Shown piece by piece: positions 1 through 12,925 of a stretch of 64,000 bases of DNA. The DNA is taken from assembly GCA_900475325.1 (NCBI GenBank), contig LS483371.1:682001-746000 (forward strand), read 5' to 3'. The notes under the pieces are model-generated. The model was not told the origin of the DNA and made no database searches. It saw nothing but the letters and a program-made list of their open reading frames with translations. The stretch's first letter is position 1; each line of letters starts with the position of its first letter. The position numbers and the translations under genes are program-made. This DNA comes from Paucimonas lemoignei. GTDB taxonomy: Bacteria > Pseudomonadota > Gammaproteobacteria > Pseudomonadales > Pseudomonadaceae.

Positions 1-1090
1 CATGGGCCACCAATGCGTGCTCCAGCAGGGGGAGGGAAATGCGCTTTTCTTCGAGTTTCACGACCCGGTCCAGCCTGCCCAGCAACTCGAATCGGCCGTC
101 GGCGTTCAAGCGAACGGCGTCGGCAGTCTGTTCAATATGGCCCGCTGGCAGATAAGGCGAACTGATGCGCAACGCGCCGTCAGCATCTTGCCCCAGTTCG
201 ACGCCCGCAAAGGCTTGCCACAGGCTTTCACCCTGGCGCCAGGCGATACCGCCCGTCTCGGAGCTGCCCAGAATTTCAGTCGGCCATTGCCCCAGGCGCT
301 GTTGCAGGCTGCTGGCCGCTTCGGCGGGCAGGGCGCCGCCGGATGAAAACACCCGTCGCACTTTGCTCAAACCTGGCCAGTCGAGGTTGTCACCCATACG
401 CTTGAGCAACGCGGGGCTGGCAACCCAGGCAAAAGTTGGATGTTCGCGGCTGGCGCGTTGCAGGTCTTCCGGGAATGGCAGTTGTTTGCGCATGAAGGAC
501 CGCCCGGCACTCAGTGGCCAGAGCACGCGAAACAACAAGCCGTAGATGTGTTGGGTGGCCACGCTGCCGATGATGCACGCCGCCCCCAGTTCCGCGCCCC
601 AGAGTTCTTCCAGTGCCTGAACTTCGTTCGCCAACTGGCGCAGACGCTTTTCGATCAGCTTGGGTTCGCCGCTGGAGCCCGACGTGCACAGGCTCAGGCT
701 GCAGGCGTCCAGATCCAACAGGGCTGGTGGCAGCGGATCGGCCAGCAATTCCTGCAGCTTGCTGTCGCCCGGTTGGTCGGTGAGCCAGCAGTCGACCTCG
801 CCGGACCAGCGCTCGCGGGTCTGGGCCTGCAGGTCGGCGGGCAGCAACACACTGACGCCCGCTCGCCACGCCGCAAACAGGGCGACAGCCAGCTCGCCCG
901 CATCTTCAAGGTGCAAGGCCAGGCGCTTGATGCCACGTGCCTGTAATCCGCCCGCAATGCTCAAGGCCTGGGTGCAGAACTGCCCGTGGTTCAGCTCGGG
1001 TGCCTGGGTCAACGCGCGGGCTGGCTGCGGGTCGAGCAACAGGCGTTCAGGGTTTATCCAGTCAACAACCATCGGGTTCATGCATTCCAT
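1..1090 (-). CDS. AMP-dependent acyl/aryl ligase of an APE-type cluster (partial, C-terminus beyond left edge)
   Basis: Open frame reading off the left edge; about 363 codons are visible. The protein has the adenylate-forming (ANL) signature CTSGSSGEPK (P-loop, about residue 130), a later SSGGALP segment, GSSETGGIAW and the hinge-like LGRLDRVVKLEEKR near the edge. It would activate an aryl or acyl acid as the AMP ester and pass it to a carrier protein; in aryl-polyene clusters this ligase supplies the aromatic starter (inference from context). The ATG at 1088-1090 lies one base after the TGA of the upstream membrane-protein gene, so translation is probably coupled; an in-frame ATG at 1079-1081 is an alternative. 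It is the sixth gene of the minus-strand operon starting at 3640. Confidence 0.85.
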   Translation of the reverse strand, partial: MECMNPMVVDWINPERLLLDPQPARALTQAPELNHGQFCTQALSIAGGLQARGIKRLALHLEDAGELAVALFAAWRAGVSVLLPADLQAQTRERWSGEVDCWLTDQPGDSKLQELLADPLPPALLDLDACSLSLCTSGSSGEPKLIEKRLRQLANEVQALEELWGAELGAACIIGSVATQHIYGLLFRVLWPLSAGRSFMRKQLPFPEDLQRASREHPTFAWVASPALLKRMGDNLDWPGLSKVRRVFSSGGALPAEAASSLQQRLGQWPTEILGSSETGGIAWRQGESLWQAFAGVELGQDADGALRISSPYLPAGHIEQTADAVRLNADGRFELLGRLDRVVKLEEKRISLPLLEHALVAH

Positions 1091-1091
1091 T

Positions 1092-1637
1092 TCATGCCGC
1101 GCCTCTGACTCGACGGCGGACCAACCATTCGCCTGCGAACAGCAGGCCCATCAATCCGTATGAAATCAGCCCGGTGTACAGGGCCCACCAGGTCAGCGGT
1201 GCCCAGAGTGTCAGCGCTGCTGCCGTCAGCCCGTTGGCCATGAAGAAACAGCACCAGACCTGCGTGACCTGCCGGGTGTAGCGAACAGCGACGTCGGGCA
1301 GCACCGGCTCGCGGATGCGCGCCAGGCGCTCAACGATGGGCGGCCCGTAGATCAGGCTCATGCCAAACAGGCTGAGCATCGAGGCGCTGATCAGTACCGG
1401 GTACCAGCGCAGCAACCCGGGGCTGTCGAACACACCCAACAGCATGCAGAAAACCAGCGCGATCAAGGCGGTGATCAACGTGCCAGGGCGCCTTGCAGCC
1501 GTCAGCGCGCGACCCAGCCATAAAACGCCCAGCAGCAGTGCAAATTGCCAGGGTGCAACATGGGCGCTGCCGTAATACACCGCGAACGGGTACAGCACGC
1601 CTGCCAGCAAAAGACTCAGGCCAATCAGCCGCTTCAT
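1092..1637 (-). CDS. COG4648-type multi-pass inner-membrane protein of the APE-type cluster
   Basis: 181-aa very hydrophobic protein with about six possible membrane segments and a conserved loop, PVLPDVAVRYTRQVTQVW, followed by CCFFMANG. This organisation matches the small membrane protein that sits between the carrier proteins and the AMP ligase in APE-type clusters; its biochemical role is not known to me. Its ATG overlaps the stop of the upstream acyl carrier protein by 3 bases, and its stop lies one base from the ligase start, so it is embedded in a tightly coupled operon. Confidence 0.8.
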   Translation of the reverse strand: MKRLIGLSLLLAGVLYPFAVYYGSAHVAPWQFALLLGVLWLGRALTAARRPGTLITALIALVFCMLLGVFDSPGLLRWYPVLISASMLSLFGMSLIYGPPIVERLARIREPVLPDVAVRYTRQVTQVWCCFFMANGLTAAALTLWAPLTWWALYTGLISYGLMGLLFAGEWLVRRRVRGAA

Positions 1638-1888
1638 GCGGCGGTGTTGACCAGACGGTAGACCGCCTCGACCACATCATTGACGGTGCGCACGGTCTTG
1701 AATTCTTCTGCGGCGATTTTCTTGCCGGTCTTGCGTTTGATATGGTCGATCAGGTCCACCGCATCGATGCTGTCAATTTCCAGGTCCTGATAAAGGTTGG
1801 CCTGCAGAGTGACTCGCTCAGGTTCAAGTTCGAACAACTCAACCAGCGCAGTGCGCAGGGTTTCGAAGATGTCTTCACGGGTTTGCAT
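1634..1888 (-). CDS. Acyl carrier protein, second copy of the APE-type cluster
   Basis: 84-aa acidic helical protein with the phosphopantetheine attachment motif EIDSIDAVDL; the serine is about residue 40. It would carry the growing acyl chain as a thioester after 4'-phosphopantetheinylation. I chose the ATG at 1886-1888 rather than the TTG six bases upstream because GAGGA lies at good spacing before it. It differs clearly from the preceding carrier protein, so the two probably have separate roles (for example starter loading versus elongation), which is inference. It overlaps the membrane-protein gene downstream. Confidence 0.88.
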   Translation of the reverse strand: MQTREDIFETLRTALVELFELEPERVTLQANLYQDLEIDSIDAVDLIDHIKRKTGKKIAAEEFKTVRTVNDVVEAVYRLVNTAA

Positions 1889-1897
1889 GTCCAATCC

Positions 1898-2158
1898 TCA
1901 GGCCGCTTGCCGGGCGCTGACGAACGCCGCAAGGCTGTCTACGCTAGTGAAATGATTGCGGGTGTCCTTGGCGTCGGCGTCGATCTTGATGCCGTAGCGT
2001 TTCTGGATGGCCAGGCCCAGTTCCAGTGCATCGACCGAATCCAGGCCCAGGCCTTCGCCGAACAGGATCTGATCGTTGCCGATGTCATGGGTGCTGATGT
2101 CTTCGAGGCCCAGGGCGTCGATGATCAGCTGTTTGATGTCACGGTGTAGATCGCTCAT
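1898..2158 (-). CDS. Acyl carrier protein, first copy of the APE-type cluster
   Basis: 86-aa acyl carrier protein with GLDSVDALEL; the modified serine is residue 41. Its start overlaps the end of the acyltransferase gene by 20 bases, and the second carrier gene follows 9 bases after its stop. A pair of dissimilar carrier proteins next to an acyltransferase, a ketosynthase-like protein and an AMP ligase is the hallmark arrangement of aryl-polyene type II polyketide clusters. Confidence 0.88.
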   Translation of the reverse strand: MSDLHRDIKQLIIDALGLEDISTHDIGNDQILFGEGLGLDSVDALELGLAIQKRYGIKIDADAKDTRNHFTSVDSLAAFVSARQAA

Positions 2159-2945
2159 CTAAGGCGAGCTCCCTGATGAAATAGTGGTGCAGGTGATCGT
2201 TGAGTTTGCGCGACGCAATCGGCGCGGGGCCAAGCTCAGCAAAGGTGTGTGGTTCTATATCGGCCCCGACACGCAAACTGAAGTGCACGCGTTTGAATGG
2301 AATGCGATACCAGGGCTCGGCCTTGGTCAGTGTGGTCGGGCAGACTTGGATGACGACTGGCGTGATCACCGAGGCACCACGCAATGCAATGGCTGCCGCA
2401 CCGCGATGAAACTCCGGTGCACACCCTGGCTGGGTACGGGTGCCTTCGGGGAACACGATCAGGGTCTGGCCTTCGCGCAACGCATCGGCGGCCATATCGA
2501 GCATTTCGGCGCTGCCGTCGTTGCTGATGTAGGCCGTAGAGCGCACCGGGCCGCAGGTAAACGGGTTTTGCCAGAGGCTGTGCTTGACCACGCAATTGGC
2601 GTCGCGCACCAGACCGATCAAAAACACCACATCGATCAGCGAGGGGTGGTTGGCGATGATCATCTGACCGGGCCGCCCCAGCCGCTCGGCACCCTCGATG
2701 GTGTAAGTCAGCACGCCGCTGCGCGCCATGCAGCGGATGAAAAACCAGAACAGGCGACTGATGGTGCGTCGGGCCTGGTCGCGCTTGTGGATCGCATTGC
2801 CTGGCAGGCAGCGCAGCAACGGGAAATAGAACAGGCGCAGGCACAGGCCACCCAGCCCGAACAGGGCGAAGCACATCGCGGTGGCCAGCAGGCGCCAGTA
2901 ATAGGCGTCCTGGCGTTTGTTCAGAGGCTGCGTTGCCAGTTCCAT
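2139..2945 (-). CDS. Lysophospholipid/1-acylglycerol-3-phosphate acyltransferase-like protein (APE-type cluster)
   Basis: 268-aa membrane-associated acyltransferase of the PlsC superfamily. It has an N-terminal hydrophobic segment, the catalytic HX4D box in ANHPSLIDVV, and the glycerophosphate-binding FPEGTRT box. In APE clusters such an enzyme is thought to move the polyene chain onto a lipid headgroup (family knowledge plus inference). I placed the start at the ATG 2943-2945, overlapping the ketosynthase-like gene by 25 bases; the frame is open further upstream to 3023 but that would make a long overlap. Its stop lies within the following carrier-protein gene. Confidence 0.85.
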   Translation of the reverse strand: MELATQPLNKRQDAYYWRLLATAMCFALFGLGGLCLRLFYFPLLRCLPGNAIHKRDQARRTISRLFWFFIRCMARSGVLTYTIEGAERLGRPGQMIIANHPSLIDVVFLIGLVRDANCVVKHSLWQNPFTCGPVRSTAYISNDGSAEMLDMAADALREGQTLIVFPEGTRTQPGCAPEFHRGAAAIALRGASVITPVVIQVCPTTLTKAEPWYRIPFKRVHFSLRVGADIEPHTFAELGPAPIASRKLNDHLHHYFIRELALDERSTP

Positions 2946-3640
2946 AACCGGTTTTTCCAAGGGTGTTCGCAGGCGTTTTGGGCGTTGTTCAAAATTCGCA
3001 GCAGGTTCAGGGCGTGAGGCCATTGGCTGCGGGGCAACGTTTCGCTGCCGGTCTGCAATGACAGCTGCCAGTCCGTGCCCGGCGTCAGCAGCAGGCCCAC
3101 GGCGTACGGAAACGGAACGTCATCGATCCAGTCGCAATAGGCTTGTGGCGGTTGATCTTCGGTGACGATGACCAGCACGGCCGGGGCGCCTTCGGCCAGC
3201 AGCGCGGCGGCTTCGAACACACCGTGCTCCAGGCCGTCCCCGGCGGCGGCCAGCGCGGTCATTTCGCTGGTTTCGCCGCGCATGATCGACCACAGGCCGA
3301 TAACGGCGTTATGTACCGAAAGGCTGAACTGGGTCGGCGAGAGGGGTTCGCTGGCGGCAACGTCACAGAGGATTTCAAAGGTGCGGGGCGTTTCGCCATG
3401 GCGCGAAACAAACACCAGCGGCAGGTTTTCCAGGCCATCGGCCAGTGGCCACCCGACGGCAAACGCCATCCGGGCCAGACGCCCGAGACGCCGACGCTGC
3501 ATGGCTGGGAGAAACGACACGTCCGGTGCCTCATCGCTGCTTTGCAAAGGCGTCGGATGCCGGCTCCACTGCTGCCAATCTTCGACGTTCGTCAGGCCGG
3601 GAGCCCAGGCGCGCCATTGTGCGATGTTGAACGTGATCAA
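2921..3640 (-). CDS. Beta-ketoacyl-synthase-like chain-length-factor protein, first gene of the APE-type operon
   Basis: 239-aa protein resembling only the N-terminal half of a ketosynthase (Ketoacyl-synt_2 type). It has PTQFSLSVHNAVIGLWSI, which resembles the region around the ketosynthase active site but has no catalytic cysteine there, so it is expected to be a non-catalytic partner of a full ketosynthase encoded beyond the left edge. Such short subunits act as chain-length factors in APE systems (family knowledge, not testable here). The start is TTG at 3638-3640: the frame has a TAA just upstream, and GGGAAG precedes it at usable spacing. It is the most upstream minus-strand gene and so defines the operon promoter side. 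Confidence 0.8.
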   Translation of the reverse strand: MITFNIAQWRAWAPGLTNVEDWQQWSRHPTPLQSSDEAPDVSFLPAMQRRRLGRLARMAFAVGWPLADGLENLPLVFVSRHGETPRTFEILCDVAASEPLSPTQFSLSVHNAVIGLWSIMRGETSEMTALAAAGDGLEHGVFEAAALLAEGAPAVLVIVTEDQPPQAYCDWIDDVPFPYAVGLLLTPGTDWQLSLQTGSETLPRSQWPHALNLLRILNNAQNACEHPWKNRLWNWQRSL

Positions 3641-3936
3641 GAGTTATCTTCCCGCCCCTGCGGGCTACTGCTACTACGATATCGCTCTGATATTGCGAGC
3701 CATCATCCGTGTTTCATTAAGTGTCAGGCATTATCCCGGTGAGGGTGAATAGTAGCAATTTGTAAAAAAGAAAAATGTCGTTATGAGCAGCATATTCGGT
3801 GGGAATCGTCGCTATGAGCGGTCAGAACATGATCAATCCAATGGTCCAGGTGCTCGCCCTTGTCATGTGCATTGCATAGACTCCGGAGCATCCCCGTTTT
3901 TCAATTGCTGTTTCGAGTCACCAAGGAGGTCATTTC
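3641..3936. other. Divergent intergenic region between APE-type operon and parA-like gene
   Basis: 296 bases carrying the promoters of two divergent transcripts. The stretch about 3720-3790 is clearly richer in A and T than its neighbours. A very strong Shine-Dalgarno (AAGGAGG) stands at the right end before the ATG at 3937. No convincing gene, hairpin or repeat was seen. Confidence 0.5.
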
Positions 3937-4716
3937 ATGCGTCGGGTGGTATTCAATCAGAAGGGCGGCGTCGGTAAATCCAGCATTGCCTGCAATCTGG
4001 CAGCGGTCAGCGCGAGCGAGGGCTATCGGACGTTGCTGGTCGACCTCGATGCCCAGGCGAATTCGACCCAGTACCTCACCGGCTTGACGGGGGACGACAT
4101 TCCCATGGGCATCGCCGACTTCTTCAAGCAGACCCTGTCGTCCGGACCGTTTGCGAAAAAGAACCAGGTCGATATCTATGAAACGCCCTTCGACAACCTC
4201 CATGTGGTGACGGCCACCGCCGAGCTGGCTGACTTGCAGCCCAAGCTTGAAGCCAAGCACAAGATCAACAAGCTCAGAAAACTGCTGGACGAGCTGGAGG
4301 GTGACTACGAACGTATTTACCTGGATACACCTCCCGCCCTTAATTTCTATGCGGTTTCGGCGTTGATCGCAGCGGATCGAGTGCTTATCCCCTTCGACTG
4401 CGACAGCTTTTCCCGGCAGGCGCTTTACGGCCTGATCAAGGAAATCGAAGAGCTCAAGGAAGACCACAACGAAAAACTTGAGGTGGAAGGCATCATCGTC
4501 AACCAGTTCCAGCCTAGGGCGAGCCTGCCGCAGCAGATCCTCGACGAGTTGATAGCCGAAGGCTTGCCTGTGTTGCCGGTGTACCTCAATGCTTCGGTGA
4601 AAATGCGTGAATCCCATCAGGCTTCGATGCCGCTGATCTACCTTGAACCCCGCCATAAACTGACCCGTCAGTTCGTCGACCTGCACCACATGCTGGAGAG
4701 CAATGCGCAGGTTTGA
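3937..4716 (+). CDS. Orphan ParA/MinD-family ATPase
   Basis: 259-aa P-loop ATPase with the deviant Walker [11 protein letters not shown] (signature lysines K9 and K14), the DLDAQANST switch/Walker A' segment and the hydrophobic DTPPA strand. These proteins dimerise on ATP and bind DNA or membrane to position a cargo. There is no parB, no plasmid replication gene and no chemotaxis or secretion operon next to it, so the cargo is unknown. It has no N-terminal HTH, unlike plasmid ParA of type Ia. Strong SD AAGGAGG precedes the ATG. It is transcribed away from the APE-type operon and is followed by a REPIN. Confidence 0.85.
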   Translation: MRRVVFNQKGGVGKSSIACNLAAVSASEGYRTLLVDLDAQANSTQYLTGLTGDDIPMGIADFFKQTLSSGPFAKKNQVDIYETPFDNLHVVTATAELADLQPKLEAKHKINKLRKLLDELEGDYERIYLDTPPALNFYAVSALIAADRVLIPFDCDSFSRQALYGLIKEIEELKEDHNEKLEVEGIIVNQFQPRASLPQQILDELIAEGLPVLPVYLNASVKMRESHQASMPLIYLEPRHKLTRQFVDLHHMLESNAQV

Positions 4717-4756
4717 GTTGATTGAACCAGCTGCGCTGGGTCTGGATTGCCGAGAT

Positions 4757-4852
4757 GTCGTGGGACCGGCTTTAGCCGGGAAGAGGCCGACACGGTCACT
4801 GATAATGGGTCGTCATAAATACCGCTTTCCCGGCTAAAGCCGGTCCCACGAC
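4757..4852. repeat. REPIN, family a (central palindrome CCGGCTTTAGCCGG)
   Basis: Two inverted REP arms, GTCGTGGGACCGGC at the left and its complement GCCGGTCCCACGAC at the right, about 45 bases apart. The right arm extends into the convergent PAAR gene and supplies that gene's last codons and TAG stop. Confidence 0.9.
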
Positions 4853-5217
4853 GGCCCGCCAGCTTTGCGAACCGCAGTCATCTTTTCAGCTCTCAGCTTT
4901 GCCGCCTTGGCCATATCCTTCGGGATCTCAATGGTTGCATCCATGTCCGCCACGAGGCTTTGCTGAGTAGCGATCAATGTGTGGGTGCCGCGCTTGCAGC
5001 CGCATTTAACGTAATGGCCCTGGGTTGCAACGGCAACGTATTCGTCAATGAAAGTCGGATTGCCCTGCGCGATGTACCCCACCTGTTCACACGCGGGGCA
5101 CCACACCGGATCGCCCATCCGCGCCAGCCTGCGCTCTTGAACCTGATGCGTTGCCGATGCGGACACCACAACACCGCCGGTGCTGGTTGGGTCGCCTTCC
5201 CTGACTGCATATGCCAT
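4834..5217 (-). CDS. Stand-alone PAAR-domain protein (type VI secretion spike tip)
   Basis: 127-aa protein. The N-terminal half follows the PAAR pattern (AVREGDPTSTGGVVVSAS, then ARMGDPVWCPAC) with Cys-rich GHYVKCGCKRG, expected to bind zinc at the tip of a VgrG spike; the C-terminal tail is charged and Ala/Lys-rich. No vgrG, hcp, effector or immunity gene is nearby, so it is an orphan that would use a T6SS encoded elsewhere. The last residues, SWDRL, and the TAG stop are encoded inside the REP arm at 4825-4852: the repeat probably landed in or next to the original 3' end. The ATG at 5215-5217 follows an AGGGAAG. Confidence 0.82.
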   Translation of the reverse strand: MAYAVREGDPTSTGGVVVSASATHQVQERRLARMGDPVWCPACEQVGYIAQGNPTFIDEYVAVATQGHYVKCGCKRGTHTLIATQQSLVADMDATIEIPKDMAKAAKLRAEKMTAVRKAGGPSWDRL

Positions 5218-5328
5218 GCCGGTACTTCCCTGATTGCTCGTCGGAAAGCACAGCGTAGGAGCATAAACCGCAGTGGGAGGCCCCCAAATGCTGAATAGGA
5301 CAGGTCCTACGGAAAACTCGGAAGAGGC

Positions 5329-5763
5329 TTAGATGCCCTGACTCTTCAGCCACGCCAGCAGTTGTTGCAGCGGGAAAGCGCCACTCTGCCGAGCGACTTC
5401 CTTGCCATCGCGAAACAGGATCAGGCTCGGAATGGATCGGATGCCCAGTTGCCCTGACAGCTGCTGATTGGCTTCGCTGTCCAGCTTGGCCAGCCGACAG
5501 CGCCCGGCCAGCTGCGCAGCGGCCTGTTCGAAAATCGGCGCGAAGGATTTGCACGGCCCGCACCACTCGGCCCAGACATCCACCAGCAGCGGCAGGTCGC
5601 CTTTGATCTGGCTGGCGTAATCGTTCTGAGTCAAGTCGAACGGCTTGCTCAGCAGCACAGGCTGCTTGCAGCGCCCACATTTGGGTTGATCACCCAGCCG
5701 CTCGGCGGGGATGCGGTTAAGTCCGTTGCAGTGCGGGCAGGGTATCAGCATGGCGTCGCTCAT
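5329..5763 (-). CDS. trxC: Thioredoxin 2 (zinc-ribbon thioredoxin)
   Basis: 144-aa cytoplasmic disulfide reductase. The N-terminal zinc ribbon has cysteines C9/C12 and C29/C32 (CPHC and CGRC), followed by a thioredoxin fold with the active site WCGPC at residues 67-71 and a conserved cis-proline (RSIPSLILF). The zinc ribbon separates TrxC from TrxA. The ATG at 5761-5763 is preceded by GGAGG; the frame is open further upstream, but that extension has no SD and would remove the family-typical N-terminus. A REPIN lies immediately upstream. Confidence 0.93.
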   Translation of the reverse strand: MSDAMLIPCPHCNGLNRIPAERLGDQPKCGRCKQPVLLSKPFDLTQNDYASQIKGDLPLLVDVWAEWCGPCKSFAPIFEQAAAQLAGRCRLAKLDSEANQQLSGQLGIRSIPSLILFRDGKEVARQSGAFPLQQLLAWLKSQGI

Positions 5764-5840
5764 AAGGCCTCCAGAGACGTGAGTGGTGGGATTGTACTGT
5801 GCAAGGGCACCGGATCGGCCCCCTCGATTGAATGACATTT

Positions 5841-5911
5841 TGTAGGAGCTGCCGAAGGCTGCGAAGGCGGTGTGTCAGGTTGAATCGTTCGCAGCCTTCG
5901 GCAGCTCCTAC
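5841..5911. repeat. REPIN, family d (TGTAGGAGCTGCCGAAGGCT)
   Basis: Inverted arms TGTAGGAGCTGCCGAAGGCT and AGCCTTCGGCAGCTCCTA, separated by about 30 bases. The right arm runs directly into a tract of nine G (5912-5920). Confidence 0.88.
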
Positions 5912-6154
5912 GGGGGGGGGAGTGGTGTTAAATACACATATAAATTTCTGTAGGAATTAACGTTCTTGTAGGGCGGTTCTTACATCATAAAGCGGTGTTT
6001 CTGAAAGTTTGCTTTTCCAAGATTGGTTTTTCCCCGTAAATACGGGGTGAAGCCTTGGTTCTATTCGTTCGAATAGTTGTAAGTGATTTTGTAAGTGGCT
6101 ATATTTTTTTCAGGCTTCAATAAAAGACAAAACAAACTTGTATCGGTATATCGA
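5912..6154. other. Intergenic region, G9 tract then A/T-rich leader
   Basis: Begins with nine consecutive G after the REPIN, then becomes markedly A/T-rich up to the exported-protein gene. It probably contains the promoter of the gene at 6155. A short palindromic stretch at about 6031-6050 (CCCCGTAAATACGGGG) could form a hairpin. No coding potential was recognised apart from an unlikely upstream extension of the next gene. Confidence 0.5.
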
Positions 6155-6598
6155 ATGAAGAATTTTAATGTGCTGATGCCTGTTGCACTGGCGTTGGCAG
6201 TAACTGCGGGTGTCGCGCAGGCCGGGCCTGCAGTTGATGTCACGTTTAAAAATAACAGTGCTGAAAAAGTGACTTCCCATGCGGAGGGTCAGAATGGGTT
6301 GAGCACCCAGATGAACGCTCGGCCCCGACCCGTTGCCGAGGTGGAAGCGGGAGCGATGAGCCATTATCGGGTTCAAAGCAATATTTCGCCCGATGCCAAC
6401 TATGCGGTCGTCACTTACCGTGCAGGAAGCAAAGTGTGCAATTTTACGACGACTTACCTCAACGGTTTTCAAAATGGCGTTCGTGTTCCGAAGTGGAATA
6501 AAAACGCCACGGCTGAAGGCGGTGCTCGTTGTGAAGTGAAAATTACCACGGTGAATTACGCGACTCATGCCTGGGCGGTGGAGTTCATGATGAGGTAA
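6155..6598 (+). CDS. Small exported protein of unknown function
   Basis: 147-aa protein with a clear Sec signal peptide (MKNFNVLMPVALALAV then an AQA cleavage site near residue 23). The mature part is about 124 residues with two cysteines that could form one disulfide, and alternates short hydrophobic strands with polar turns, suggesting a small beta fold. I do not recognise the family. The start chosen keeps the signal peptide at the N-terminus; no strong SD is visible, and an open upstream GTG at 6095 would bury the signal. Base composition is more A/T-rich than the core genes. It is followed by another unrecognised gene in the same direction. Confidence 0.65.
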   Translation: MKNFNVLMPVALALAVTAGVAQAGPAVDVTFKNNSAEKVTSHAEGQNGLSTQMNARPRPVAEVEAGAMSHYRVQSNISPDANYAVVTYRAGSKVCNFTTTYLNGFQNGVRVPKWNKNATAEGGARCEVKITTVNYATHAWAVEFMMR

Positions 6599-6618
6599 TG
6601 GATATTTAATCTATTCAG

Positions 6619-6661
6619 ATAACAGTGCGGTGTTGAGTGTTTAGGGGCGCTTCACTGTTAT
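6619..6661. repeat. Inverted repeat between two unknown genes
   Basis: Nine-base arms ATAACAGTG (6619-6627) and CACTGTTAT (6653-6661) with a 25-base loop. It could be a weak attenuator or terminator between the exported-protein gene and the next gene; there is no long T-run directly after it. Confidence 0.45.
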
Positions 6662-6689
6662 TAAGTGATCATTCCAGGAGGTTGCAGTT

Positions 6690-9189
<2,500 letters not shown>

Positions 9190-9246
9190 TTACCTGCAGT
9201 GCGTCAAAAGGCACGACAGGAAAGAGTAGGCTGCCGAGAGGGACCC

Positions 9247-9338
9247 GTGGGAGCGAGCTTGCTCGCGAAGAGGCTGGGACATCCGAATATATTTCCGGAG
9301 GCAGGAACATTGCCTTCGCGAGCAAGCTCGCTCCCACA
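9247..9338. repeat. REPIN, family b (central palindrome GCGAGCTTGCTCGC)
   Basis: Arms GTGGGAGCGAGCTTGCTCGC and the complementary GCGAGCAAGCTCGCTCCCAC, about 45 bases apart, between selO and mscK. Confidence 0.9.
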
Positions 9339-9396
9339 GACTTGAGTCGGCCACAGAATCTATGGAGCAGGCTTGCTCAAGTACGCCACAAACCCC

Positions 9397-9420
9397 GTGG
9401 GAGCAAGCTTGCTTGCGAAG
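9397..9420. repeat. Single REP, family b variant
   Basis: Lone arm GTGGGAGCAAGCTTGCTTGC followed by GAAG. A degenerate fragment of an opposite arm (GAGCAGGCTTGCTC) lies just upstream at about 9365. The remainder of the 360-base gap 9151-9512 shows no gene. Confidence 0.75.
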
Positions 9421-9512
9421 GCTGTATTCCAGGCGATCAATAACTCTCGGAATAATGGCTTGTTTAAAACCATAGAATCTCCCACAGGTTCAGCTTCCAC
9501 AGGTCCACCGTG

Positions 9513-12890
<3,378 letters not shown>

Positions 12891-12925
12891 AGACACCGGT
12901 CGAGCTGATCGAATAGAAGGGCAGT

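Noticed and set aside
3783..3977. Short plus-strand frame upstream of the ParA-like gene
   Set aside because: No SD, overlaps the real start region and has no recognisable content.
5912..5920. G9 tract as a phase-variable switch
   Set aside because: Intergenic, next to a REPIN and about 230 bases from the next start; no promoter elements positioned around it could be shown.
6095..6154. Longer N-terminus of the exported protein starting at GTG 6095
   Set aside because: It would put 20 residues before a clear signal peptide.
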